Shown here: positions 8,676-17,929 of the stretch, in pieces
How positions within the stretch are numbered: the stretch's first letter is position 1
Layout of the letters: each line of letters opens with the position of its first letter
Source: an uncultured Bacilli bacterium
GTDB lineage: Bacteria; Bacillota_I; Bacilli_A; RF39; UBA660
Assembly (NCBI GenBank): GCA_910586865.1
Contig: CAJUIY010000023.1
Span: forward strand, 1-29,084
Length of the DNA: 29,084 nt
Reading direction: 5' to 3'
The notes under the pieces: generated by a model
Told to the model about the DNA's origin: nothing
Seen by the model: the letters and a program-made list of their open reading frames with translations, nothing else
The model's database searches: none
Position numbers and translations under genes: made by a program

Positions 8676-9981
8676 GAATCATATAGAAAAAGAAGAAAAT
8701 AAATCTCCAAAAGATGATATTATTATTCATTCGGTAAACAATGGAGAAACGGTTTACGCCAAAAAAGAAAATGAAAAGAAAAAAGAACCTTCTACTAATC
8801 AGAAAGAAGAGAGTAGGAAAGGGGAAGAAAACTCAAACCAAAATAAGCCAAAAAGACGAAAAAGAAAGAGAAAAAAATCGGTTAATCTATTTTTATTAGT
8901 AGTATTTGCCTTTATTACAGGAAGTATATTTACGGTTTGTTTGTTAAAGTGGAGTCCTATCATGTCTTATCTGGATTCTAGTCCAAAAACGAATTTCACT
9001 ACTTCAAAAAATAGAAGTGAGATTTATGAAAAAACGAGTCTTAATTCTTCTATTGCGAAGATTTATAATGCTGTTTTTATGGTAGAGTCTTATAAAGGAG
9101 GACAAGAGTATTCAACAGGAACAGGATTCTTCTACAAAACAGATGATTCCTCTGCTTATGCGATTACAAATCAGCATGTAGTAGCCGGTTGTGATAAAGT
9201 AGAATTAATCCTTGCAGATGATAGTAAAATTGAAGCTACAATCACAGGAGGAGATGAGTATCTAGATATTGCGGTATTGAAGGTAGATAAAAATAAAGCA
9301 CCACAAATCGCTACGATTGGAAAGTCAGATGATATCTTAGTAGGTGATACTGTCTTTACCGTTGGTTCTCCAATGGGATATGAATATCGTGGTACGGTAA
9401 CTTCAGGCATTTTATCTGGAAAAGATCGTTTAGTATCTGTTAGTGTTTCTAATTCTAGTAGTAATGATTGGGTGATGAAGGTATTACAAATAGATGCTGC
9501 GATTAACCCAGGAAATAGTGGAGGACCACTAGTAAATATTAATGGAGAAGTGGTTGGTGTAACTTCTATGAAATTGGTGCAAGATGAAATAGAAGGTATG
9601 GGATTTGCGATTCCTATTGAGATTGCAATGGCTCACCTTTCTGAATTAGAAGCAGGTAAGAAAATCGAATGGCCAGTACTTGGAATTAGTATGGCTAATG
9701 TATCAGATACCTCTCTACTTTATCGAAATAATATTGTAATTAATGAAGATATTAATTATGGTGTGGTGGTAGTTGCGATTACAAAAGGAAGTGGAGCTGC
9801 TAGTTCTAGTTTAAAAGAGGGGGATATCATTACGAAAATAAATGGGGAAACCGTAAAAGATTCAGCTTACTTACGATATGAACTTTATAAGAACAGACCA
9901 GGTGATATGATAGAAATTACTTATATGAGAGGTGGAAAAGAAAAAACTACTAAGATAACATTATCGAAAGCAGATTCCTAG
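8665..9981 (+). CDS. htrA: HtrA/DegP-like membrane-anchored serine protease with PDZ domain
   Basis: A 438-residue quality-control protease acting on the outer face of the membrane. The cytosolic N-terminus is long, charged and lysine-rich (1-72). One membrane segment follows (about 74-94), then a trypsin-like domain with the triad His171 (ITNQHVV), Asp201 (YLDIAVLKV) and Ser285 (NPGNSGGPL). A PDZ domain occupies about 335-432 (VVVVAITKGSGAASSSLKEGDII). The AAGGAG site (8651-8656) lies inside the end of the preceding abi gene, with which it is cotranscribed. A hairpin terminator follows the stop. Confidence 0.93.
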   Translation: MNSENHIEKEENKSPKDDIIIHSVNNGETVYAKKENEKKKEPSTNQKEESRKGEENSNQNKPKRRKRKRKKSVNLFLLVVFAFITGSIFTVCLLKWSPIMSYLDSSPKTNFTTSKNRSEIYEKTSLNSSIAKIYNAVFMVESYKGGQEYSTGTGFFYKTDDSSAYAITNQHVVAGCDKVELILADDSKIEATITGGDEYLDIAVLKVDKNKAPQIATIGKSDDILVGDTVFTVGSPMGYEYRGTVTSGILSGKDRLVSVSVSNSSSNDWVMKVLQIDAAINPGNSGGPLVNINGEVVGVTSMKLVQDEIEGMGFAIPIEIAMAHLSELEAGKKIEWPVLGISMANVSDTSLLYRNNIVINEDINYGVVVVAITKGSGAASSSLKEGDIITKINGETVKDSAYLRYELYKNRPGDMIEITYMRGGKEKTTKITLSKADS

Positions 9982-9986
9982 TAACT

Positions 9987-10023
9987 AAAAAAGGATTGGA
10001 CCATAGTTATTCCAATCTTTTTT
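9987..10023. terminator. Bidirectional terminator between htrA and the convergent gene
   Basis: GATTGGA (9994-10000) and TCCAATC (10011-10017) form the stem, flanked by an A-run on the left and TTTTTT on the right. It could serve both converging genes. Confidence 0.75.
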
Positions 10024-10043
10024 CGTGCTATAAAAAGAGAAAA

Positions 10044-10562
10044 TTATTGATATTCAAAGTAAATAGTGCCACCTTTTTTTAAAATTTCGTCGGATATATA
10101 TTCTCTACTAATCGTAACTCGAAAAGAGTGAATCGCTCCTATCATTAGATTTTCTTCTGGGTTTATTTTTTCTATCTTACATTGGATTACTGTTGGTTCT
10201 TGTTGATTGAATCCTTCTACTCCTAAAGTATTTTTAAATTTACTGTCCATAGTTCCCTTATTCTTGATTTTTACATCATAAACTACTTTAGAAGCAACAG
10301 GTAGGCCAACATGAAAAGAAAAGGCGGTACCAGTAAATTCTGGTTTCATTAATTCGACTACATTTTCTGTTGATAATTCTTTATTTTTTTCCACTGACAG
10401 TATCGCAGTATTCCAGTTGTTCTTCTTTTCTAATTTACTGTTATTGTTAGAGTTACTTTCTTCTAGTTGATTATTTAAAGAAATAAAACCGATAATCATA
10501 AATGCTAATATGACTAGCAAAGTTCCAATAATTACGTTATTTCTTTTAGTATCCTTTTTCAT
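10044..10562 (-). CDS. Membrane-anchored extracytoplasmic protein of unknown function
   Basis: A 172-residue protein. A positively charged start (MKKDTKRNN) is followed by one hydrophobic segment (about residues 10-29) without a lipobox Cys, so it is a signal anchor. An Asn/Ser-rich linker leads to a beta-rich domain of about 110 residues ending in GGTIYFEYQ. The domain (with alternating strands such as KVVYDVKIKN) recalls small immunoglobulin-like DUF4352-type modules, but I cannot place it firmly. The ribosome binding site is AAAGGGG. It diverges from the amidase gene to its right. Confidence 0.6.
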   Translation of the reverse strand: MKKDTKRNNVIIGTLLVILAFMIIGFISLNNQLEESNSNNNSKLEKKNNWNTAILSVEKNKELSTENVVELMKPEFTGTAFSFHVGLPVASKVVYDVKIKNKGTMDSKFKNTLGVEGFNQQEPTVIQCKIEKINPEENLMIGAIHSFRVTISREYISDEILKKGGTIYFEYQ

Positions 10563-10699
10563 AGTACATATCCCCTTTTATTACTATTTTCTAACTTTAT
10601 AGTATCATAGTATGAAAGGGATTTCAATTAAAATGGTAAAATAAAGATTACATTAGCAAAAATAAGAGGTAGGCATATATATATTGTAGAGGTGTTTAT

Positions 10700-10996
10700 A
10701 TGAACGAGAAAAAAACTACAGGTGTTATTATTGATGCAGGGCACGGAGGTTCTGATCCAGGAGCAATCAATGGAAATGTTTATGAAAAAGATTTTAATCT
10801 AAAAGCTTCTAAATATATGTATGATCGATTGAGAGAACTTGGTATACCTGCACAATTGACTAGAGATACAGATATCAGTCTTCCAAAGGATGAACGTATT
10901 GCAAAAGTGAAGAGTTTGTATGGGAATGACCCTAATGTGATATTAGTGTCGAATCACATAAACTCTGGAGGGGAAGGGTTTAGTTACCATTGTTAG
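10700..10996 (+). pseudogene. N-acetylmuramoyl-L-alanine amidase, 5' part, interrupted by the mobile element
   Basis: The frame gives 98 residues, of which the first 92-93 are an Amidase_3 (AmiC/CwlC-type) N-terminal half. This zinc enzyme cleaves the bond between MurNAc and the stem peptide. Zinc ligands are visible: His15 (DAGHGGSDPG), Glu29 and His86 (VSNHIN). After SGGEG the homology stops and the frame runs into element DNA (FSYHC, stop). GAGGTG (10689-10694) precedes the ATG, so a short, presumably inactive peptide may still be made. The remaining half, in the same frame, starts at 26386. No signal peptide is present, as in some spore or prophage amidases that use LysM binding. Confidence 0.9.
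10946..10991. other. attL, left junction of the element
   Basis: The amidase-derived half runs up to CTCTGGAGGGGAAGG. The element-derived half is GGGTTTAGTTACCATT (10976-10991), the mirror arm of the one at attR. Compared with attR the core reads TCnGGnGGnGAAGG, so any of the shared GG pairs or GAAGG could contain the 2-base crossover. Confidence 0.75.
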
Positions 10997-11100
10997 ATTT
11001 AATTGGGTATTTGGACGGTTGTATTTAAATAAAGTATAATTAATCAAAATATAAATTTTTATAGTAGAGATAGTCTTAAAAATGTGTTTTAAATACAAAT

Positions 11101-11142
11101 CACTTAAAAGTGTTAAAAGAATATCGAAAAATGTGATATAAT
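11101..11142 (+). promoter_or_regulatory. Promoter and possible operator for the DUF6414/AAA+/Fic operon
   Basis: TGATATAAT (11134-11142) is an extended -10. The palindrome CACTTaaAAGTG (11101-11112) lies about 20 bases upstream of it and could be an operator or overlap the -35 zone. The ATG at 11197 is preceded by AAAGGAGTG. The rest of 10997-11196 holds only the attL arm and no gene. Confidence 0.5.
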
Positions 11143-11196
11143 TCTATATATACAAAGTTGCTTAACGATAAATAAAATTAAAGGAGTGAAAAACAT

Positions 11197-11973
11197 ATGA
11201 AAGACAAAATAATAAAAGTTATATATTTTGATGAAAATTCTGCTATAGATTATATAAATATTGTAGATGGGGGAAAACTTGAAAATCAAATTACAACTGC
11301 AAATGAAAATAAAACTGAAGGAGAATTATCTATAGGTTCTAAAATAGCTTCAGGTTTAAAATTTTTGAATATTTTTAATGTTGAAGCTGGAATTGAATCA
11401 AGCGCAGAACTAGTTAGTCAAAGTAAAGATATAGTTAAATCTACCATTACAAATACAATATTAACTGATTTTATTTCTAAAGTTAGTAATGATGATACTA
11501 TGATACAAAAATTTGAAAATGCTAAAATAACTATTTTGAAAGACTCATTTACTTATTTGAAGTTGTTTACACCATATACATATATTATTTCTGAAACGAG
11601 CGATATTAATAAAGACATAGCTGTAAATAAATTGGATGATGTAATGGAAAAAATAAAAGGTTATTATGAAGTATTAGCGAATGTAGGTGATAGTAGATGT
11701 GTTTTGCGCTTAAATATTAACCGTTTTAGAAATAACTATAAATTAACTGACTTGCTTAAAATGGATTTAAACTATTATGGTATAAAAGTTGGAAAAACTT
11801 CTCAAAGAAAATTAAAAGCAGATTATGAATTAAATGTTGAAGATACATCAGAAGAAATAAACGCAGAGGAAATTGCTAGTAAAGTTTTAAACAAAGAATT
11901 GCAAAACCAAGATTTAGAAGAAATGGATATTTATGATGTAGTTCTCGCAGGAGTTCAATATAATGATAAATAG
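11197..11973 (+). CDS. DUF6414-like protein, first gene of an AAA+/Fic operon
   Basis: A 258-residue soluble protein. The opening IKVIYFDENSAIDYINIVDGG, then a Gly/Ser/Ala-rich middle (SIGSKIASGLKFLNIFNVEAGIESSAEL is its character) and the block STITNTILTDFI resemble what I recall of DUF6414 proteins; this assignment is from memory and tentative. Family function is unknown. The Gly/Ala-rich amphipathic segment near residues 50-70 might associate with membranes or oligomerise, which is speculation. It overlaps the ATPase start by 11 bases, so the two products are probably made in fixed ratio and may act together. Confidence 0.75.
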   Translation: MKDKIIKVIYFDENSAIDYINIVDGGKLENQITTANENKTEGELSIGSKIASGLKFLNIFNVEAGIESSAELVSQSKDIVKSTITNTILTDFISKVSNDDTMIQKFENAKITILKDSFTYLKLFTPYTYIISETSDINKDIAVNKLDDVMEKIKGYYEVLANVGDSRCVLRLNINRFRNNYKLTDLLKMDLNYYGIKVGKTSQRKLKADYELNVEDTSEEINAEEIASKVLNKELQNQDLEEMDIYDVVLAGVQYNDK

Positions 11974-13078
11974 TGAATTAAGAGCAACAATATTTTTTGG
12001 TTATAAAGAAAAATTTGAACAACAAATAAAATCTGTTGTTAATTATGTAACATTAACTGAGATAGTAGTAGATTTTGATGTAAAAAGAAGTTCTGGAGAT
12101 AAATATTTTGATGAGTTTGACAATCTTATAGTTTATTCTGATGAGTATGGAAGTGTTAATGAAAGCGTTTTGCAAAATTTTATGATGTTTGTAAAAATAT
12201 ATAAAATAAAAAATATATATGTTCAAAATCCCCCTATTAAATTAGTTGATAATTTAAAAAGATTTGTTAACTGTCAAAATATAAATGAAATAAATTATTC
12301 TTATGATGTACTTTCAATGGAAAAAATAAAAGATTTTGGGATTAGAATATCAGAACAAATATATGGTCAAAGTTCAGCTTTACTAAACTTAAAAAAATCA
12401 ATGATTGCACATCTAAAATTTAATAATGATGATAAACCATTAGTTTTAATGTTTTATGGACCAAGCGGTGTTGGAAAAACAGAAACATCTAAAATATTAA
12501 GTAATGTTTTGAATTCTGATTCAGAATTATTTATTAAACCATTTGGCATGTATCAAAGTATTAATGTAATAAATAATCTTTACGGAGATAAATTGAGTGA
12601 AGGAAGTTTTGCCAAAGAATTATTAGACAGGAAATCTAATGTTATTTTAATAGATGAGTTTGATAAGGCAAATCCAGTTTGTTTTTCTGCATTTTATCAG
12701 TTGTTTGATGAGGGCACATATATTGATAAAAATTATCGCGTTAATTTGAAAAATTCCATAATTATTTGTACTTCAAATTATAAAGATACTGAGGAAATAA
12801 GAAAAAACTTAGGTGATCCAATATACTTTAGATTTGATGCATTTATTAAATTTAATGAACTGTCTGACGAATATAAAAAAATAATAACTGAAAAGAAGTA
12901 CAATAAATTTATGTCAGATCTAGATGCTAATGATAGAAAAATCATAGAAAATACAAATGTCAAGAATGAATTATTAAATTCCACATCTAAAATTCCAAAT
13001 GTTAGAAAAATTGAATCGATTGTAAAAGATACTCTAGCTTTAATTATATTAGATAAATTAGAAGAAAATGAAAAATAG
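11963..13078 (+). CDS. Clp-type AAA+ ATPase
   Basis: A 371-residue protein. The N-terminal 125 residues are unknown. The AAA+ core (AAA_2, ClpA/B/X-like) has Walker A GPSGVGKT (166-173), Walker B ILIDEFD (228-234), sensor 1 in CTSNY (Asn272) and a YFRFD segment that may hold the arginine finger. It is shorter than Clp unfoldases and has no peptidase loop that I can see, so it may be a dedicated remodeller or a defence switch rather than a general protease subunit. Its start lies inside the end of the DUF6414-like gene, and the Fic gene follows after 12 bases. Inference: a three-gene functional unit. Confidence 0.85.
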   Translation: MINSELRATIFFGYKEKFEQQIKSVVNYVTLTEIVVDFDVKRSSGDKYFDEFDNLIVYSDEYGSVNESVLQNFMMFVKIYKIKNIYVQNPPIKLVDNLKRFVNCQNINEINYSYDVLSMEKIKDFGIRISEQIYGQSSALLNLKKSMIAHLKFNNDDKPLVLMFYGPSGVGKTETSKILSNVLNSDSELFIKPFGMYQSINVINNLYGDKLSEGSFAKELLDRKSNVILIDEFDKANPVCFSAFYQLFDEGTYIDKNYRVNLKNSIIICTSNYKDTEEIRKNLGDPIYFRFDAFIKFNELSDEYKKIITEKKYNKFMSDLDANDRKIIENTNVKNELLNSTSKIPNVRKIESIVKDTLALIILDKLEENEK

Positions 13079-13090
13079 GAGGTATAAATT

Positions 13091-13927
13091 ATGAGTGAAA
13101 AAGAATTAGATTCAAGTATTAATGAATATAATGAAGAATATAAATCTAGTAACTATTTAAAGAAATTACAATGGGATATGGCTATTGGACTTCAAGAAGT
13201 TGATAATTTAAAACCTTCTAGATATTTAGAAAAATTATTAGAAGAAAATATCACTGGTAATATGACTATAGAAGAGGTAGAAAAAGAATTAAGAGAATAC
13301 TATATTGAAAAAGAAAATAAAAATGCAATAAATCATAGTGAATTAGAATGTGATTTCGTATCTGCTAGAATAGTTGAATTATTAGATGAAGATAAATTTG
13401 AATTATCAGTTGATTATTTAAAATATATTCATAAATTTTTATTTCAAGATGTTTATGAATTTGCTGGTGAATTTAGGAAAATAGATTTTTCTAAACATGA
13501 AAAAATATTAAATAATGATTCAGTAGCATATGGTGATTGTAGTACCTTAACTGAATCATTAGAATATGATATTTCTTTAGAAAAAGAAAAGAATTATAAA
13601 GAAAAGAATATAGTTGAAGTTATTAATAATATAACTAAATTTTCATCTAATATATGGCAAGTACATCCTTTTAGAGAGGGTAATACTAGAACAACGGCAT
13701 TATTTATTGAAAAATATTTAATTAGTTTAGGATATAATGTAGATAATACTTTATTTAAAGATAAATCTGTTTATTTTAGAAATGCATTAGTTAGAAGTAA
13801 TTATTTTAATAATTATTTAAATATAAAAGAAGATAGTAGTTATTTAGTTAAATTTTATGAAAACTTATTATTAAGAAAAAATAATAATTTGCATTCAAAA
13901 GATTTAATAGTACATGAATTATTTTAA
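13091..13927 (+). CDS. Fic family protein (predicted AMP transferase)
   Basis: A 278-residue protein with the full Fic active-site motif HPFREGNTR (192-200), including the catalytic His192, the anion-binding GN and Arg200. Fic enzymes usually transfer AMP from ATP to target protein hydroxyls. The N-terminal region (about 30-75) contains LKPSRYLEKLLEENITGN and TIEEVEKELREYY, a helical block often found ahead of Fic domains and possibly autoinhibitory, although I do not see a clean S/TxxxE(G/N) inhibitory helix. No separate antitoxin gene is evident, so control may be within the protein or through the two upstream genes. TAGGAGG lies just before the ATG, and a terminator follows. Confidence 0.9.
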   Translation: MSEKELDSSINEYNEEYKSSNYLKKLQWDMAIGLQEVDNLKPSRYLEKLLEENITGNMTIEEVEKELREYYIEKENKNAINHSELECDFVSARIVELLDEDKFELSVDYLKYIHKFLFQDVYEFAGEFRKIDFSKHEKILNNDSVAYGDCSTLTESLEYDISLEKEKNYKEKNIVEVINNITKFSSNIWQVHPFREGNTRTTALFIEKYLISLGYNVDNTLFKDKSVYFRNALVRSNYFNNYLNIKEDSSYLVKFYENLLLRKNNNLHSKDLIVHELF

Positions 13928-13996
13928 ATTGGAGATAAAAAAGTTACATGTATAGGAAAAAATAAATAGTAAAGTTATAAGAAAAGAGTTATAGAT

Positions 13997-14024
13997 AGTA
14001 AGGTGAAATTTATCTTACTTTTTT
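13997..14024 (+). terminator. Terminator after the Fic gene
   Basis: AGTAAG (13997-14002) pairs with CTTACT (14014-14019), followed by a T-run. It separates the DUF6414/AAA+/Fic operon from the restriction operon. Confidence 0.65.
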
Positions 14025-14035
14025 CGTTGTGGCAG

Positions 14036-14064
14036 TTAAAAGAACACATATTCTATGCTATAAT
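14036..14064 (+). promoter_or_regulatory. Promoter of the type I restriction operon
   Basis: TGCTATAAT (14056-14064) is an extended -10. The -35 zone is weak (TTAAAA, 14036-14041, 17-base spacing). It is 30 bases before the hsdR ATG. Confidence 0.6.
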
Positions 14065-14093
14065 TATATATATAAAGTGTTTGGAGTGGTAAT

Positions 14094-16430
14094 ATGGATT
14101 TTGCAGGATTAACTAAAAAGGATTTAACGGAAGAAGATATTAAATTAAAATATATAACCCCTGCTTTACAAAAAGCAGACTGGGATATTAAAAGTCAAAT
14201 CAGATGTGAGTATTATTATACTGCTGGTAAGATAAATGTTAGAGAAAATATAGCACAAAGAAGTAAAGGTAAAAAAGTAGATTATTTATTATCATATAAA
14301 TCTAATTTACCCATTGCCATAGTTGAAGCAAAAGATAATAAAGTAACAGTATCACATGGTATTCAACAAGCAATGGATTATGCAAATGATTTAGATATTC
14401 CTTTTGCTTATTCTTCTAATGGGGATGGTTTTTATGAACATAATATGATTACTGGTGAAGAAAAAGAGATTGGAATAGATGAGTTCCCAACTCCAAAAGA
14501 ATTATGGCAAAGATATTTAAAAGAAAAAAATATTGACGAGGGACAAGAAAAGCTTATTACAGAACCTTATTACTTTTTAGATATTAATAAAACTCCAAGG
14601 TATTATCAAAGGGTTGCTATTAATAAAACTATTGAAGCCATTTCTAAAGGTAGAAAAAGACTTTTATTAGTAATGGCTACTGGTACAGGTAAAACATTTA
14701 CTGCATTTCAAATAATACATAGGTTACATAAAACTAAATTTTGTAAAAAAATACTTTATTTAGCAGATCGTAATATTTTAATTGATCAAACTATGCAAAA
14801 TGATTTTAAACCTTTTCAAAAAGTTATGACAAAAATAGAACATAGAAATATGGATTCTTCTTTTGAAATATATATGTCCTTATATCATCAAATGAAAAGT
14901 CAAGATAAGGATATATATAAACAATTTACTAAAGACTTCTTTGATTTGATTATAGTAGATGAGTGTCATAGAAGTAGTGCACGAGATGATTCTAATTGGC
15001 ATGAAATTTTAACTTATTTTGATGATGCAATACAAATAGGTATGACTGCTACTCCAAAAGAAACAGAGGATGTATCTAATATTAACTATTTTGGAGAACC
15101 GATTTATACTTATTCATTAAAACAAGGTATTGAAGATGGCTTTTTAGCTCCATATAAAGTTGTTAAAGTAGGAATAGATAGAGATTTAGAAGGTTATCGT
15201 CCAGAAAAAGGCAAACTTGATGAAGAGGGATATGAAGTTGAAGATAGAGAATATACGATTTCAGATTATGATAGAACTATTGTTATAGATGAAAGAACTA
15301 AAGTAGTAGCAAAAAGAATTACAGAATTTTTAAAAGCAACAGATCGTATGGCAAAGACAATTGTTTTTTGCGTAGATACAGAACATGCATTAAGAATGCG
15401 TAATGCATTAGTAAATGAAAATACCGATATGGTTAAAATTAATCCAAATTATGTAGTAAGAATTACTGGTAATGATGATATAGGAAAAAGACAATTAGAA
15501 AATTTTACTGATGCCAATACTGATTATCCAGTAATAGCAACTACTTCAAAACTATTATCAACTGGAGTAGATACCAAAACAGTTAAATTAATAGTTTTAG
15601 ATGAAGAAATAGCAAGTATGACAGAGTTTAAACAAATTATAGGTCGTGGTACAAGATTACTTCCAAACAAAGGAAAAGAATATTTTACTATAATGGACTT
15701 TAGAAATAACTCTGAAAAGTTTGCTGATCCATCATTTAATGGACCAGCAGAAATGGTTTTAACAGTTGAAGGTGGAAATGGTGATAAAGATGTACTACCA
15801 GTAGATTATGGTGTACCAGAACCTAAACCAGAAAAACCTATTAGTGGAGATATACTAGATGGCGAGTCAAAAAAGGTATATATAAAAGGTGTCGATGTTT
15901 CTATAATTAAAGAAACTGTTAAGTACTATGATGCTGATGGAAAATTAATAACAGAGTCTATTGCAGAGTATTCAAAAAAGCAATTGAAAAGATTATATGA
16001 AAATCATGACGGATTTGTTCAAGAGTGGTTTAGAGCAGAATCAAAGCAAGAGTTTTTAGATTATCTATCAAGTGAGGGTGTTATGGTTGATGCACTACTC
16101 GAACAACTTAATGATACTAATGTTGATGAATTTGATTTGTTAAGTAATGTTGCATATGATACAGACTTTATTTCAAAAGATGATAGAATACAAAAAGTAA
16201 TAGAATCAGAAGAGATTAATACTTATACGGAAAAACAAAAAGAAGTTGTAGAAGAATTATTAAATACTTACAGAAGTAATGGAGTTACTGAGCTTGAAAA
16301 TATTAAAACATTAAATGTTAAAAACTTTAACAAATTTGGTGGTTTAGTACAAATAGTTAATAATATCTTTGGTGGAAAAGAAAAGTATAATAACATGATT
16401 AATATGCTTGAAACAAAATTATATGGATAG
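14094..16430 (+). CDS. hsdR: Type I restriction endonuclease subunit R
   Basis: A 778-residue motor and nuclease subunit. The N-terminal PD-(D/E)xK nuclease has Asp63 and Glu78-Ala-Lys80 (VDYLLSYKS, IAIVEAKDN). Superfamily 2 helicase motifs follow: Walker A MATGTGKT (Lys200), DECH (289-292), GMTATP (317-321), then a second RecA-like domain with IIGRGTRLLPNKG. The C-terminal region from about 600 resembles the EcoEI-type R C-terminal domain. It translocates DNA with the M2S complex and cuts unmodified DNA. GGAGTGG precedes the ATG. The gene is intact and is followed after 11 bases by hsdM, the stop TAG being part of the next TAGGAGG site. Confidence 0.95.
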   Translation: MDFAGLTKKDLTEEDIKLKYITPALQKADWDIKSQIRCEYYYTAGKINVRENIAQRSKGKKVDYLLSYKSNLPIAIVEAKDNKVTVSHGIQQAMDYANDLDIPFAYSSNGDGFYEHNMITGEEKEIGIDEFPTPKELWQRYLKEKNIDEGQEKLITEPYYFLDINKTPRYYQRVAINKTIEAISKGRKRLLLVMATGTGKTFTAFQIIHRLHKTKFCKKILYLADRNILIDQTMQNDFKPFQKVMTKIEHRNMDSSFEIYMSLYHQMKSQDKDIYKQFTKDFFDLIIVDECHRSSARDDSNWHEILTYFDDAIQIGMTATPKETEDVSNINYFGEPIYTYSLKQGIEDGFLAPYKVVKVGIDRDLEGYRPEKGKLDEEGYEVEDREYTISDYDRTIVIDERTKVVAKRITEFLKATDRMAKTIVFCVDTEHALRMRNALVNENTDMVKINPNYVVRITGNDDIGKRQLENFTDANTDYPVIATTSKLLSTGVDTKTVKLIVLDEEIASMTEFKQIIGRGTRLLPNKGKEYFTIMDFRNNSEKFADPSFNGPAEMVLTVEGGNGDKDVLPVDYGVPEPKPEKPISGDILDGESKKVYIKGVDVSIIKETVKYYDADGKLITESIAEYSKKQLKRLYENHDGFVQEWFRAESKQEFLDYLSSEGVMVDALLEQLNDTNVDEFDLLSNVAYDTDFISKDDRIQKVIESEEINTYTEKQKEVVEELLNTYRSNGVTELENIKTLNVKNFNKFGGLVQIVNNIFGGKEKYNNMINMLETKLYG

Positions 16431-16441
16431 GAGGCTAAATA

Positions 16442-17929
16442 GTGAATATAAGCACAATGATAAAAAGACTACAAGATATAATGCGACAAGATGCTGGAAT
16501 TAATGGTGATGCTCAAAGAATTGAGCAAATAGTATGGATGTTATTCTTAAAACTTTATGATGCTAAAGAATCAGAGTGGGAAATTTATGAAGATAATTAT
16601 ACTTCAATAATTCCAGAAGAATATAGGTGGCGAAATTGGGCTATTGATAAGAAAGATGGGAAAGCCATTACTGGTAGTGAAATGGAATCTTTTATTACTC
16701 AATTATTTGTCCATTTAAAAGATTTAGAAGTTGATGAGAATACTGATACTAGAGGAAGACTAGTAAAAGAAGTATTTACTGACTTAAATAACTATATGAA
16801 AGATGGAGTCTTAATAAGACAAGTAGTTAATGTCTTAAATGAAATTGATTTAACTGACTTTAAAGTAAGACATGCATTTAATGAAATATATGAAACAATA
16901 CTTAAAGAGTTACAAAGTGCTGGTAAATCTGGAGAGTTTTATACACCAAGAGCACTTACTGATTTTATAGTTAAAATGGTTGAACCCAAAATTGGTGAAA
17001 CAGTGGCTGACTTTGCTTGTGGTACTGGAGGATTCCTAGTATCTGCTCTTAATTACATGAAAGAAAGTGTTGAAGATGCCAATGATAATGAAATGCTAAA
17101 CAATTCTTTTTACGGAGTTGAAAAGAAATCTTTACCTTACTTATTATGTGTTACTAATATGTTACTTCATGATATTAATAATCCTAATATTATTAGAGGA
17201 AATTCTCTTGAAGTAAATGTAAGAGATTATGAAGAACAAGATAAGTTTGATGTAATTTTAATGAATCCTCCTTATGGTGGAACAGAAAAAAAGTCAATTC
17301 AACAAAACTTTCCATCAGATTTAAGAGATTCTGAAACAGCAGATTTATTTATGGTAGAAATACTTTATAGATTAAAACATAATGGTAGAGTTGGAATAGT
17401 ATTACCAGATGGATTCTTATTTGGAAATGACAGTACAAAAGTAGCAATTAAGAAAAAATTAATTGAAGAGTGCAATTTACATACTATTATAAGACTGCCA
17501 GGATCAATTTTTGCTCCATATACAAGTATAGCAACTAATCTTTTATTCTTTGATAAAACAAAAGTTACAGATGAAATATGGTTTTATAGAATGGATATGC
17601 CAGATGGTTATAAAGCATTCAGCAAAACTAAACCAGTAGAATTAAAACACTTACAACCAGTTATTGATTGGTGGAATAACCGTGAGGAAATTAAAGATAT
17701 AAAGGATGATGAATCATTAACTGACACTTGGAAATCAAAAAAATTTACAGTTAGTGAAATAGAACAGTTAAATTATAATCTAGATCAATGTGGATTTCCA
17801 GTTAAAGAAGAAGTTATTTTATCGCCAAAAGAAACAATGGATAATTTTATAAAAAGAAGAGAAGAGTTAGAAAAAGAACTTGATATAAAATTACAAGAAA
17901 TTATTAAACTAATTGGTGATGTAAAATGA
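16442..17929 (+). CDS. hsdM: Type I restriction-modification methyltransferase subunit M
   Basis: A 495-residue N6-adenine DNA methyltransferase. A helical N-terminal domain (1-150) is followed by GEFYTPR (165-171), S-adenosylmethionine motif FACGTGGFL (191-199) and catalytic NPPYGG (275-280). The start codon is GTG at 16442, with TAGGAGG at 16428-16434 as ribosome binding site. It overlaps hsdS by 4 bases (ATGA). Full length and apparently functional. Confidence 0.95.
   Translation: MNISTMIKRLQDIMRQDAGINGDAQRIEQIVWMLFLKLYDAKESEWEIYEDNYTSIIPEEYRWRNWAIDKKDGKAITGSEMESFITQLFVHLKDLEVDENTDTRGRLVKEVFTDLNNYMKDGVLIRQVVNVLNEIDLTDFKVRHAFNEIYETILKELQSAGKSGEFYTPRALTDFIVKMVEPKIGETVADFACGTGGFLVSALNYMKESVEDANDNEMLNNSFYGVEKKSLPYLLCVTNMLLHDINNPNIIRGNSLEVNVRDYEEQDKFDVILMNPPYGGTEKKSIQQNFPSDLRDSETADLFMVEILYRLKHNGRVGIVLPDGFLFGNDSTKVAIKKKLIEECNLHTIIRLPGSIFAPYTSIATNLLFFDKTKVTDEIWFYRMDMPDGYKAFSKTKPVELKHLQPVIDWWNNREEIKDIKDDESLTDTWKSKKFTVSEIEQLNYNLDQCGFPVKEEVILSPKETMDNFIKRREELEKELDIKLQEIIKLIGDVK

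Noticed and set aside
9171..9410. Minus-strand open frame within htrA
   Set aside because: It lies opposite a conserved protease domain, has no ribosome binding site of note and no domain character.
12778..12984. Minus-strand open frame within the AAA+ gene
   Set aside because: Hydrophobic shadow opposite a coding region with intact AAA+ motifs; no start signal.
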